Assembly: GCF_003284935.1 (NCBI RefSeq)
Contig: NZ_QMEV01000008.1
Location: 1 to 64,000, forward strand
Length of the DNA stretch: 64,000 nt
Direction of reading: 5' to 3'
Source: Mycobacterium colombiense
GTDB taxonomy: Bacteria; Actinomycetota; Actinomycetes; Mycobacteriales; Mycobacteriaceae
In this document: positions 38,958-46,946 of the stretch, one piece after another
Layout: the number at the start of each line of letters is the position of its first letter
Position numbering within the stretch: the first letter of the stretch is position 1
Notes under the pieces: generated by a model
What the model was told of the DNA's origin: nothing
Databases searched by the model: none
The model's input: the letters and a program-made list of their open reading frames with translations, nothing else
Translations under genes and position numbers: made by a program

Positions 38958-40118
38958 ATGCCTGAGGCGTACGTCATCGACGCTGTGCGTACCGCGGTCG
39001 GCAAGCGCGGCGGATCGCTGGCCGGGGTTCATCCGGTGGATCTGGGTGCCCTGGGCTGGCGCGGGCTGCTCGACCGGGTCGACGTCGATCCCGCCGCCGT
39101 CGACGACGTGATCGCGGGCTGCGTCGATGCCATCGGCGCGCAGGCCGGCAACATCGCCCGCCTCTCGTGGCTGGCCGCAGGTTATCCCGAAGAGGTTCCC
39201 GGCGTCACCGTCGACCGGCAGTGCGGTTCCAGCCAGCAGGCAATTTCCTTTGGCGCGCAGGCGGTTATGTCCGGCACGGCCGACCTGATCGTCGCGGGCG
39301 GCGTGCAGAACATGAGCCAGATCCCGATCTCGTCGGCCATGACCGTGGGCGAGCAGTTCGGATTCACCTCACCGACAAACGAATCCAAGCAGTGGCTGCA
39401 CCGCTACGGCGACCAAGAGATCTCGCAGTTCCGCGGCTCGGAGATGATCGCCGAGAAGTGGGACCTGTCCCGCGAGGAGATGGAGCGCTACGCGCTGACC
39501 AGCCACGAGCGCGCCTTCGCGGCGATCCGCGGCGGCCACTTCGACAACGAAATCATCACCGTGGAAACGGAATCCGGGCCGTTCCGGGTTGACGAGGGGC
39601 CGCGTGAATCGTCGCTGGAGAAGATGGCCGGACTCAAGACGCTGGTCGAGGGCGGCCGGTTGACAGCGGCCATGGCCAGTCAGATTTCCGACGGCGCCAG
39701 CGCCGTGCTGCTGGCGTCCGAAAAGGCCGTCAAGGAGCACAACCTGACGCCGCGGGCCCGCATCCACCACATCAGCGCCCGCGCCGCCGACCCGGTCTTC
39801 ATGCTGACCGGACCCATCCCGGCGACTCGCTACGCGCTGGACAAGACCGGGTTGTCCATCGACGACATCGACACCGTCGAGATCAACGAGGCGTTCGCGC
39901 CGGTGGTGTTGGCCTGGCTCAAGGAGATCAAGGCCGACCCGGAAAAGGTCAACCCCAACGGTGGTGCCATCGCGCTCGGTCATCCGCTGGGTGCCACCGG
40001 CGCCAAGCTGTTCACCACCATGCTCAACGAGCTGGAGCGCATCGGCGGCCGCTACGGGCTGCAGACGATGTGCGAAGGCGGCGGCACGGCCAACGTCACG
40101 ATCATCGAGCGGTTGTAA
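38958..40118 (+). CDS. fadA6: Thiolase FadA6
   Basis: Acetyl-CoA acetyltransferase-type thiolase of the HIP pathway that removes two-carbon units from ring C/D CoA intermediates. 386 aa with nucleophile Cys89 (VDRQCGSSQQA), INEAFAPVV, His in ALGHPLGATGA and the proton-donor Cys in MCEGGGTAN. In the KstR2 regulon together with kstR2. The convergent neighbour downstream is unrelated to steroid metabolism. Confidence 0.95.
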   Translation: MPEAYVIDAVRTAVGKRGGSLAGVHPVDLGALGWRGLLDRVDVDPAAVDDVIAGCVDAIGAQAGNIARLSWLAAGYPEEVPGVTVDRQCGSSQQAISFGAQAVMSGTADLIVAGGVQNMSQIPISSAMTVGEQFGFTSPTNESKQWLHRYGDQEISQFRGSEMIAEKWDLSREEMERYALTSHERAFAAIRGGHFDNEIITVETESGPFRVDEGPRESSLEKMAGLKTLVEGGRLTAAMASQISDGASAVLLASEKAVKEHNLTPRARIHHISARAADPVFMLTGPIPATRYALDKTGLSIDDIDTVEINEAFAPVVLAWLKEIKADPEKVNPNGGAIALGHPLGATGAKLFTTMLNELERIGGRYGLQTMCEGGGTANVTIIERL

Positions 40119-40135
40119 GCGCCCTCCCTTCCTTC

Positions 40136-40184
40136 GCCGAGCGTGAATCCACCGGCGTGTCGCGTCGTGAATTTCACACTCGGC
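40136..40184. repeat. Imperfect inverted repeat between convergent genes (REP-like, possible terminator)
   Basis: Arms GCCGAGCGTGAA (40136-40147) and TTCACACTCGGC (40173-40184) pair at 11 of 12 positions around a 25-nt loop. It fills the gap between the convergent fadA6 and the 40.2-kb membrane protein. Its CGAG(T/C)GTG...CACACTCG ends resemble the palindromes around the second DUF559 gene. There is no T-run. Confidence 0.6.
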
Positions 40185-40191
40185 CAAGCTC

Positions 40192-40932
40192 TTAGCGGGT
40201 TGCAACCACCAGACCGATGCCGCCCAGGGCGAGAAGCCAACTCGTGAAGCTGCCGACCAGAAAGTACTCGGTCACCTCGTCGATGCCGACGCCGTTGTTG
40301 CGGTTGGTTTGGGCGCTCAACTCCGGGAACCGGATGATGCCCTTGGCGGCGACGACGGCGCTGGCCGCCGCCACCTGGCCGCCGACCCCCAGGCTCAGGA
40401 TCAGCAGGCGTTCCAGCGGTCCCAGCAGCCTGCCGCCCTTGAGCCGATCCGACGGCTGCGGCTCACCGGGTGGGCGCACCGCGCCGACAGAGCCAAGCAC
40501 CAGGCGCACCAACTGATTTGCGGTGGCGAACTGGACCAGCATCACGCCGACGAGCATCAGCAACCGCGTGGGCGTCACATGGCTGAGCGGCAGGTGAACC
40601 CAGGCCGACCACCGCGCGACGACGCCGCCGCCCGGCGAGGACCAGCCGGATAACGCGGCCAGCACCGCCAGGGCCCCACCGAACACCGCAAGCGGAGCGA
40701 CCTGGTTTTTACCGCTGAGTTCGCTTCGCGCGCAAAGCCATTCCCACGCCACCACCGCCACGGCGGCCACCACGAGCAGCGGGATGTCGCCGGCATGCCA
40801 CAGGGCGCCCGACACCGCGCACGCCAGCACCGCGATGGGCCCGAGAAGCATCGGCGGCCATGGCGCGCGGACCGCGCGCCGACACAGGTCTGCGACCCCG
40901 AGGGCGATGAGAAACACCGCGACCGCGCTCAC
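40192..40932 (-). CDS. Polytopic membrane protein partnered with SatD-like protein
   Basis: 246 aa with about 6-7 hydrophobic helices (MSAVAVFLIALGVADL, MLLGPIAVLACAVSGAL, IPLLVVAAVAVVAW, RLLMLVGVMLVQF, RLLILSLGVGG, SFTSWLLALGGIGLVV) and a charged loop NQLVRLVLGS....QPSDRLKGG. This type of protein is encoded next to SatD-like proteins in actinobacteria and other Gram-positives. Its start overlaps the SatD-like gene stop by 4 nt. Function unknown. Confidence 0.75.
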   Translation of the reverse strand: MSAVAVFLIALGVADLCRRAVRAPWPPMLLGPIAVLACAVSGALWHAGDIPLLVVAAVAVVAWEWLCARSELSGKNQVAPLAVFGGALAVLAALSGWSSPGGGVVARWSAWVHLPLSHVTPTRLLMLVGVMLVQFATANQLVRLVLGSVGAVRPPGEPQPSDRLKGGRLLGPLERLLILSLGVGGQVAAASAVVAAKGIIRFPELSAQTNRNNGVGIDEVTEYFLVGSFTSWLLALGGIGLVVATR

Positions 40933-41576
40933 GGCAGGCTCCGAAGGTATTGACTGGCAAGCACGATCAGGTCCAGGCCGTCGCGGCTCGCGCGCTGGGA
41001 CACCGCCGACGGGCTGATGCCCTCGGCGGCGGCGAGCTCCTTTTTGGTCCGGCCCGTCATCAAACCCCTCACAATCCGCAATGACCGTTCATCGAGCGAT
41101 CCAAGCAGATGGTCCCGACAGATCAGGGCGGCGTTGACGGCGGCGACGTCGTCGCGGGCGCCGGTCTCGGCCCGAAACGTGGTCCGTACCAGCGTCAAGC
41201 CGGGCTGCCGCTGGGCCTGCGCCGTGTGCTGGATGGCCTCGCGGGCGGTCCACCAGCCGGGCCCGTCCTGGATTCCCGCGGCGGCGTCGAGGACGGTGAC
41301 CGAGCCCCAGCCGATCCCGAACCGGACGTCGATGTCGGGGCCGACGGCCAACCGCAGCGACAGGGCGGCGTCGATCGCAGCGCCGACGGTCGGGTAACTG
41401 CCCTGAAACTCGTCACCGACGGTGAACGCGGGCGGGGTGCTGGCGTCGTCGGCGATGTGCCGCAGGGCTTTCGCCAGGTTCCGATGCAGCTTCGCGCGGT
41501 CGGTAGCGCGCCGGGAGCCGACGACGTCGCCGATCAGCGTCGCCCGCGATGAAGACTCCTGCTTCATCCCAGCCAT
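40929..41576 (-). CDS. SatD-family protein
   Basis: 215 aa. The SatD family is named after a streptococcal acid-tolerance operon; its biochemical role is not established. N-terminal ATLIGDVVGSRRATDR and FTVGDEFQGSY...RFGIGWGSV resemble a nucleotidyl-cyclase-like fold, and the C-terminus (LMTGRTKKELAAAEGISPSAVSQRASRDGLDLIV) is a probable helix-turn-helix, so it may regulate its own promoter. It forms an operon with the downstream membrane protein. The pair sits between fadA6 and ipdC, where H37Rv has Rv3555c and fdxB. Confidence 0.8.
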   Translation of the reverse strand: MAGMKQESSSRATLIGDVVGSRRATDRAKLHRNLAKALRHIADDASTPPAFTVGDEFQGSYPTVGAAIDAALSLRLAVGPDIDVRFGIGWGSVTVLDAAAGIQDGPGWWTAREAIQHTAQAQRQPGLTLVRTTFRAETGARDDVAAVNAALICRDHLLGSLDERSLRIVRGLMTGRTKKELAAAEGISPSAVSQRASRDGLDLIVLASQYLRSLP

Positions 41577-41582
41577 TTGAAG

Positions 41583-41614
41583 ATAATAGCTTAATGATGC
41601 TCGGATTCAGCTAT
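41583..41614 (-). promoter_or_regulatory. Leaderless promoter and inverted repeat upstream of the SatD-like gene
   Basis: On the minus strand TATTAT (41588-41583) ends 6 nt before ATG 41576 with no Shine-Dalgarno sequence. Inverted repeat ATAGCT (41586-41591) / AGCTAT (41609-41614) overlaps it and could be an operator. This about 55-bp stretch is clearly more AT-rich than its surroundings. Confidence 0.5.
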
Positions 41615-41632
41615 ATGCTTTAGCCGAGGGCG

Positions 41633-42706
41633 TTACGACCCGTCGATGAAGGCGGACGCCTCCTGCAGGTGCTTGATGGCGTCGCGCACGATCGACTCGA
41701 TCAGTTCGGCGCACGACGGCAGGTCCTCGAGAATGCCGGCCACCTGCCCGGAAGCCAGCACGCCCGCCTCGGTGTTGCCGTCGACCAGGCCGGCTTTCAA
41801 CAGCATTGGGGTGTTGGCCGCCATCACCACCTGGGACCAGGTCATCTCCTTGCCGTGCCGCATCGCCAGGCCGTCGCTGATCATCGACCGCCAGGTCATC
41901 TGCGACATGTGCTTGAACTTGGCGGCATTGCGCACGGCCGCGGTGAGGCCCCGAACCGGCGAACCGCCTTCCAGCTTCTCGACCAGACCCGTGCGCAGCA
42001 CCCGGTGCGGCATCCCGTCGACGCGGGTGGTGACCACCGTGCCGTCCAGCGCCGACTCGAGGTAGCGGCGCTTGACCGCGTCGGGCACCGTCGAATCCGA
42101 GGTGAGCAGAAACCGCGTGCCCATCGCCACGCCGGCGGCGCCGTAGCTCAACGCGGCCGCCAGGCCGCGCCCGTCGAAGAATCCGCCCGCCGCGATCACG
42201 GGGATTCCGGTGCCCTGCACGGCGTCCAGTACCGAGGGCAGGAGCAGCGTGGTGGCGACGGGTCCGGTGTGCCCGCCGCCCTCGCCGCCCTGCACGATCA
42301 TCGCGTCGGCGCCCCAGCCGGCGACCTTGCGGGCGTGCTTGGCCGCGCCGATCGATGGAATCACCACGGCCCCGGCGTCTTTCAGCCGGGCGATGAGCTC
42401 CTGCTTGGGAGCCAAAGCGAAGGACGCCACCTTGACACCCTCGCGGATCATCAGGTCGACGCGATCGCCCGCGTCGGCGGCATCGGCGCGGATGTTGACG
42501 CCGAACGGCTTGTCCGTGGCGGCCTTGACCTTGGCGATGGCGGTCGCCAGTTCGTCCAGCGTCATGGTGGCCGACGCCAGGATGCCCAGCCCGCCGGCGT
42601 TGGCGGTGGCTGACACCAGCCGGGCCCCGGCCACCCAGCCCATCCCGGTTTGGACCACCGGGTGCTCGACACCGACCAGCTCGGTCAGCGGCGTGCGCAG
42701 CTTCAT
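41633..42706 (-). CDS. ipdC: FMN-dependent nitronate-monooxygenase-like oxidoreductase IpdC
   Basis: KstR2-regulon flavoprotein (Rv3553) that oxidises ring C/D CoA intermediates before hydrolytic opening. 357 aa from ATG 42706 (GTG 42712 also possible). TIM-barrel of the NMO/2-nitropropane dioxygenase family: HPVVQTGMGWVAG, GGLGILAS, GVNIRADA, IVQGGEGGGHTGP, VIAAGGFFDGRG and GVAMGTRFLLT. It is last in the echA20-ipdA-ipdB-ipdC operon but, unlike the overlapping upstream genes, is separated from ipdB by 76 bp that hold a structured repeat. Confidence 0.92.
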   Translation of the reverse strand: MKLRTPLTELVGVEHPVVQTGMGWVAGARLVSATANAGGLGILASATMTLDELATAIAKVKAATDKPFGVNIRADAADAGDRVDLMIREGVKVASFALAPKQELIARLKDAGAVVIPSIGAAKHARKVAGWGADAMIVQGGEGGGHTGPVATTLLLPSVLDAVQGTGIPVIAAGGFFDGRGLAAALSYGAAGVAMGTRFLLTSDSTVPDAVKRRYLESALDGTVVTTRVDGMPHRVLRTGLVEKLEGGSPVRGLTAAVRNAAKFKHMSQMTWRSMISDGLAMRHGKEMTWSQVVMAANTPMLLKAGLVDGNTEAGVLASGQVAGILEDLPSCAELIESIVRDAIKHLQEASAFIDGS

Positions 42707-42732
42707 ACCCACCGCCGACGATGCAGCGGGGG

Positions 42733-42773
42733 CGCCTCCCGCTTGCGGGGGACGAAGCGATGAGGAGGAGGCG
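42733..42773. repeat. Nested inverted-repeat element between ipdB and ipdC
   Basis: Outer arms CGCCTCC (42733-42739) and GGAGGCG (42767-42773) enclose a tight hairpin CCCGC-TT-GCGGG (42738-42749), followed by GGGACGAAGCGATGAGG. It interrupts an otherwise overlapping operon and looks like a small intergenic repeat of the genus rather than a coding relic. Confidence 0.6.
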
Positions 42774-42782
42774 GAATAATCA

Positions 42783-43535
42783 TCAACGTATCTCTCTGTC
42801 GCGCAGCGACTTCGGGTCGATGACCTCGCGGATCAGCCGCAGCTCCTCGTCGGTCGGCAGCCGGGTCTCCGCGGCGTCATCCAGGCCGTGCACCTCGAAC
42901 GACGTGTTATCGGCGACCTCGTCGGGCGAAACGCCGGGGTGCAGCGACACCGCCCGCATGGTGCGCGAGGGCCCGCCGAAGTCGAACACGCCGAGGTTGG
43001 ATACCACCCGGTAGGTGTTGGCGAAGCGGAACGCCGGATTGTCGTCGTCCACGTTGTCCCAACCGATTCCGCAGACGATGTCGACCTTCTCGCAGAACAC
43101 CCGCTTGGAATGGTTGCCCACCCAGTAGCTGGTCGCGTGGTTGATGGCGTTGCCGGGCGCGCCGCGCACACCGAACATCTGGCGCTTGGGCTGCTGCAGC
43201 GGACCGAACGCCGAGATGTTCTGATTGCCAAAGCGGTCAACCTGATTGGCGCCCATCACGACGTGGCGCCGGCCCCAGGCGAGGGTTTCGAAGACCCGGC
43301 CGAACGGCATCCAACCCTCGACGGGTGCCGACGCGCCCAGGGCCGGGGTCTCGGCCAGCAGCTGCGCCTCGCCGTCGGTCAGCAGGATGTCCGGCGAAAA
43401 GGTCAGCCGGGCCAGTCGGGCACCGACCGAGGCCATGTTCGTCATCGGGCTGACCATGATTTCGCCGGCGTCCCGGAACAATTCGGCGCAGGCGACCGCG
43501 CAGATCTCGGGTCGGCTGATCGCTTCGCCGCTCAT
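42783..43535 (-). CDS. ipdB: COCHEA-CoA hydrolase subunit beta IpdB
   Basis: With IpdA forms a CoA-transferase-fold hydrolase that opens the last steroid ring (COCHEA-CoA to MOODA-CoA). 250 aa from ATG 43535, equal to H37Rv; a GAGGAGG RBS lies inside the end of ipdA and the stop/start overlap is ATGA. Class I CoA-transferase beta fold with MVSPMTNMASVGARLA-type segment (here SPMTNMASVGARLARLTFSPD), GRRHVVMGANQVDRFGNQN and FGGPSRTMRAVSLHPGV. Confidence 0.94.
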   Translation of the reverse strand: MSGEAISRPEICAVACAELFRDAGEIMVSPMTNMASVGARLARLTFSPDILLTDGEAQLLAETPALGASAPVEGWMPFGRVFETLAWGRRHVVMGANQVDRFGNQNISAFGPLQQPKRQMFGVRGAPGNAINHATSYWVGNHSKRVFCEKVDIVCGIGWDNVDDDNPAFRFANTYRVVSNLGVFDFGGPSRTMRAVSLHPGVSPDEVADNTSFEVHGLDDAAETRLPTDEELRLIREVIDPKSLRDREIR

Positions 43536-44416
43536 GACGAGGCCTCCTCTTTGAACGCGCGCACCGCGGCCTGATAGTCCTCTTCGCTGCCCGACAGGAA
43601 GGTCTGCACGAACCGCTGCCAACCCTCGTCGGTCGAGGCCGCCTCGGCGTAATGCCGCTGGAATTTCTCGTCACGCCCGTAATCCGGTGCGGCGGTGGTG
43701 AAGTGGGCTCCGCCGGGCGCCTCGACCACGCCGTCGACCATCATGCGGTTCACCAGCAGCGCTTGCGGCGGGACCGCCTTGACCAGCTCCTGGGTGGACA
43801 CCACGCGCTCCACCGACAGGAAGCGTTTCTCGGCGGCCATCAGGAACAGGTCGTCGAAGTACGGGTCGATCCCGGTGTAGGCCGCATTGCCTCGTGCGTC
43901 ACCAAGATTGAGGTGCGCGAACGCGGCGTCCAGGCGCAGCGCCGGCATCGCGATCAGGGTCTCGTGCCCGCCGCCGGGTGCCGGATACGGGCTGGTCACC
44001 GTCGCCAGCTCGCCCTCCCAGAAGTCCGGGACCGAGCTGCCCAGCCCCGCCCGAATCGGCAGGAACGGCAGGCGTTGCGCGGCGGCCTGCAGACCGCACC
44101 GCAGCATGCCTTCGTCCATCTCCCGGGCCTCGATCGCTCCGCTGCTGCGGGCTTTGGCGAACCAAGGATCGTAGAAGGGTGGGGAGTCCAGCGAGACGAA
44201 TCCGTAGTAGACCCGCTTGACCTTGCCGGCCGAGCAGAGCAGGCCCAGGTCCGGCCCGCCGTAGGTCACCACGGTCAGGTCGGTGATGTCGGTGCGCAGC
44301 AGGGCCCGGACGAACGCCATGGGCTTGCGCCGCGACCCCCAGCCGCCGATGCCGATCGTCATGCCGCTGCGCAACTGCGCCACAGCGTCGTCCACAGTGG
44401 TTCTCTTGTCGGTCAC
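43532..44416 (-). CDS. ipdA: COCHEA-CoA hydrolase subunit alpha IpdA
   Basis: Alpha subunit of the ring-C opening hydrolase. 294 aa, GTG start overlapping the echA20 stop (GTGA). The CoA-transferase family I alpha fold is shown by SGMTIGIGGWGSRRKPMAFVRALLR, VVTYGGPDLGLLCSAGKV and HLNLGDARGNAAYTGIDPYFDDLFLMAAEKRF. IpdAB resembles CoA transferases but works as a C-C hydrolase. Confidence 0.94.
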   Translation of the reverse strand: MTDKRTTVDDAVAQLRSGMTIGIGGWGSRRKPMAFVRALLRTDITDLTVVTYGGPDLGLLCSAGKVKRVYYGFVSLDSPPFYDPWFAKARSSGAIEAREMDEGMLRCGLQAAAQRLPFLPIRAGLGSSVPDFWEGELATVTSPYPAPGGGHETLIAMPALRLDAAFAHLNLGDARGNAAYTGIDPYFDDLFLMAAEKRFLSVERVVSTQELVKAVPPQALLVNRMMVDGVVEAPGGAHFTTAAPDYGRDEKFQRHYAEAASTDEGWQRFVQTFLSGSEEDYQAAVRAFKEEASS

Positions 44417-45171
44417 TTGCCCTCGCCCTTCGTCGTACCGGCGAACGCGTCACGATGCTCGTCGGCCACCCCGGCGAGGTTGAGCTCGAACGTAAAGCCT
44501 TGCTCCATGCGGTAACTCGAGTTGACCCGTTGCACGTCGATGAGGTTCAGCGCCTCTTTGGCGGCCCGGATGACGCGGGTGTCCTTGGCGGCGATGTCGC
44601 GCGCGACCCGCAAGGCCGCCTCGTCGAGCTCGTCGCGCGGCACCACCTCGTGCACCGAACCGAAGTGGTGCAGGGTGGCGGCGTCGACGGTCGCCGCGGT
44701 GAAGAACAGCCGCCGCATCATGTGCTGCGGGACCAGTCGCGACAGGTGCGTCGCCGCGCCGAGCGCGCCGCGTTCGACCTCCGGCAGCCCGAAGGTGGCG
44801 TCGTCGGAGGCCACGATGACGTCGGAGTTGCCGACCAGCCCGATGCCGCCGCCGACACAGAATCCGTTCACGGCCGCGACGACCGGCACCGCGCACTCGT
44901 ACACCGCGCGGAACGCGGCGAAGCAGCCGCGATTGGCGTCGATGAGCGCGGTGAATCCCTCGGTTCGCTGCATCTCCTTGATGTCGACCCCGGCGTTGAA
45001 GCCGCGGCCCTCGGCGCGCAGGATCACCACATGGGTCTCGGGGTTCTGGCCGGCCGCGGTGATCGAGTCGGCGAGCTCGAACCAGCCCCGCGACGGGATG
45101 GCGTTGACGGGCGGAAAGTCGACGGTAACCGCGACGATGCCCGGTTCGGTGGTTGTGGATGTGATGGGCAA
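44413..45171 (-). CDS. echA20: Enoyl-CoA hydratase-family ring-D hydrolase EchA20
   Basis: Crotonase-fold enzyme (Rv3550) that hydrolyses ring D of the HIEC-CoA intermediate, giving COCHEA-CoA for IpdAB. 252 aa; TTG start at 45171 preceded by AAGGAAG. Crotonase motifs: oxyanion-hole segment RGFNAGVDIKEM and NGFCVGGGIGLVGNSDV, then FGLPEVERGALGAATHL. It is first in echA20-ipdA-ipdB-ipdC under the KstR2 operator at 45202-45215. Confidence 0.94.
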   Translation of the reverse strand: MPITSTTTEPGIVAVTVDFPPVNAIPSRGWFELADSITAAGQNPETHVVILRAEGRGFNAGVDIKEMQRTEGFTALIDANRGCFAAFRAVYECAVPVVAAVNGFCVGGGIGLVGNSDVIVASDDATFGLPEVERGALGAATHLSRLVPQHMMRRLFFTAATVDAATLHHFGSVHEVVPRDELDEAALRVARDIAAKDTRVIRAAKEALNLIDVQRVNSSYRMEQGFTFELNLAGVADEHRDAFAGTTKGEGK

Positions 45172-45201
45172 GGTGCCACTTCCTTGTGGGGTAACTACCT
45201 A

Positions 45202-45224
45202 AGCAAGCACTTGCTTGGTACGCT
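45202..45224. promoter_or_regulatory. KstR2 operator between echA20 and the Rv3549c homologue
   Basis: AGCAAGCACTTGCT (45202-45215) fits ANCAAGNNCTTGNT. On the plus strand TACGCT (45219-45224) is a -10 ending 6 nt before GTG 45231, giving a leaderless start for the SDR gene; on the minus strand the site lies about 30 bp upstream of echA20. Confidence 0.85.
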
Positions 45225-45230
45225 AGCACA

Positions 45231-46025
45231 GTGACTCGCGCCGAAGCATGCCCCCCGTTTGAAGCCATCAACTTGGGGCTGGCCGAGCGGGTGGTTCTCG
45301 TCACCGGTGGTGTGCGCGGGGTGGGGGCCGGCATCAGTTCCGTGTTCGCCGAGCAGGGCGCCACCGTCGTCACCTGCGCGCGGCGCGCGGTCGAGGGGCT
45401 GCCCTATGAGTTCCACTCGTGCGACGTCCGCGACGACGACGCCGTGAAGGGATTGATCGACACCATCGTGGACCGGCACGGTCGGCTCGACGTCGTCGTC
45501 AACAATGCCGGGGGATCGCCGTACGTGCTGACCGCGGAGTCCAGCGCCAAGTTCAACCGCAAGATCATCGAGCTGAATCTCATTGGTGCACTGTCGGTTT
45601 CGCAGCACGCCAACGCTCATATGCAGGGCCAGCCGCGCGGCGGGTCGATCGTCAACATCTGCAGCCTGTCCGGCCGCCGGCCGTCCCCGGGCACCGGCGC
45701 TTACGGCGCGGCCAAGGCGGGCCTGGAAAGCCTCACGCAAACGCTGGCGGTGGAGTGGGGGCCGAAGGTCCGGTTGAACTCCTGCGTGGTCGGCATGGTG
45801 GAGACCGAGCAATCCGAACTGTTCTACGGCGACGCCGAGTCCATCGCGGCGATCTCGAAGAATGTGCCGCTCGGCCGGTTGGCCAAGCCCGCCGACATCG
45901 GTTGGGCCGCGGCGTTTCTGGCGTCCGATGCGGCGTCCTACATCAGTGGTGCCTCGTTGGAGGTGCACGGCGGCGGCGAGCCGCCGCACTATCTGGCCAC
46001 CACGAACGCCAGCGCGATCAAGTAG
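45231..46025 (+). CDS. Short-chain dehydrogenase/reductase (Rv3549c homologue)
   Basis: KstR2-regulon SDR, 264 aa, GTG start at the predicted transcription start. Cofactor loop TGGVRGVGAGIS, NNAGGSPY and catalytic Ser/Tyr/Lys in CSLSGRR and YGAAKAG. Likely oxidises or reduces a hydroxyl on a ring C/D intermediate; the exact step is unassigned. Followed by a second SDR after 15 nt with an intervening GGAGAGAAGGA RBS. Confidence 0.9.
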   Translation: MTRAEACPPFEAINLGLAERVVLVTGGVRGVGAGISSVFAEQGATVVTCARRAVEGLPYEFHSCDVRDDDAVKGLIDTIVDRHGRLDVVVNNAGGSPYVLTAESSAKFNRKIIELNLIGALSVSQHANAHMQGQPRGGSIVNICSLSGRRPSPGTGAYGAAKAGLESLTQTLAVEWGPKVRLNSCVVGMVETEQSELFYGDAESIAAISKNVPLGRLAKPADIGWAAAFLASDAASYISGASLEVHGGGEPPHYLATTNASAIK

Positions 46026-46040
46026 AGGAGAGAAGGAACT

Positions 46041-46946
46041 ATGGGAGTGGTTGACGGCCGCGTCGTCATCGTCACCGGAGCGGGCGGCGGCATCGGTCGC
46101 GCACACGCGCTGGCCTTCGCCGAAGAAGGCGCGCGTGTGGTGGTCAACGACATCGGGGTGGGCCTGGACGGTTCGCCGGCGGGCGGCGGCAGCGCCGCCC
46201 AGAGCGTCGTGGACGAGATCACCGCGGCAGGTGGTGAAGCCGTCGCCGATGGATCCAACATCGCCGATTGGGACCAGGCTGCCGGCCTGATCAAGACCGC
46301 GGTCGAAACCTTCGGCGGCCTGGACGTTTTGGTGAACAACGCCGGCATCGTGCGCGACCGGATGCTGGCCAACACCAGCGAAGAGGAGTTCGACGCCGTC
46401 ATCGCCGTGCACCTCAAGGGGCACTTCGCCACCATGCGGCACGCCGGGTCGTACTGGCGCGGGCTGTCCAAAGAGGGCAAAACCGTTGACGCCCGGATCA
46501 TCAACACGAGTTCGGGTGCGGGCCTGCAGGGCAGCGTCGGACAGGCCAACTACAGCGCGGCCAAGGCCGGCATCGCGGCGTTGACGTTGGTGGGCGCCGC
46601 CGAGATGGGGCGCTACGGCGTCACCGTCAACGCCATCGCGCCCTCGGCGCGCACCCGGATGACCGAGACCGTGTTCGCCGAGATGATGGCGACGCAGGAC
46701 CAGGATTTCGACGCCATGGCGCCGGAAAACATTTCACCGCTGGTGGTCTGGTTGGGCAGCGCCGAGGCCCGCGATGTCAGCGGCAAGGTGTTCGAGGTCG
46801 AGGGCGGCAAGATCCGCGTCGCCGAGGGTTGGGCCCACGGACCGGAGATCGACAAGGGCGCGCGGTGGGATCCCGCGGAGCTGGGGCGCGTCGTCGCCGA
46901 CCTGCTCGCCAAGGCGCGCCGGCCCGTCCCCGTCTACGGCGCCTAG
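46041..46946 (+). CDS. Short-chain dehydrogenase/reductase (Rv3548c homologue)
   Basis: 301-aa SDR with TGAGGGIGRAHALAFAEEGA, NNAGIVRDRM, STSSGAGLQG-type Ser (NTSSGAG) and YSAAKAG, plus a C-terminal extension after the core, similar to the dehydrogenase part of multifunctional peroxisomal-type enzymes. Co-transcribed with the preceding SDR. Its TAG stop and the stop of the convergent Ddn-like gene lie on the same CTAG tetranucleotide. Confidence 0.9.
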   Translation: MGVVDGRVVIVTGAGGGIGRAHALAFAEEGARVVVNDIGVGLDGSPAGGGSAAQSVVDEITAAGGEAVADGSNIADWDQAAGLIKTAVETFGGLDVLVNNAGIVRDRMLANTSEEEFDAVIAVHLKGHFATMRHAGSYWRGLSKEGKTVDARIINTSSGAGLQGSVGQANYSAAKAGIAALTLVGAAEMGRYGVTVNAIAPSARTRMTETVFAEMMATQDQDFDAMAPENISPLVVWLGSAEARDVSGKVFEVEGGKIRVAEGWAHGPEIDKGARWDPAELGRVVADLLAKARRPVPVYGA

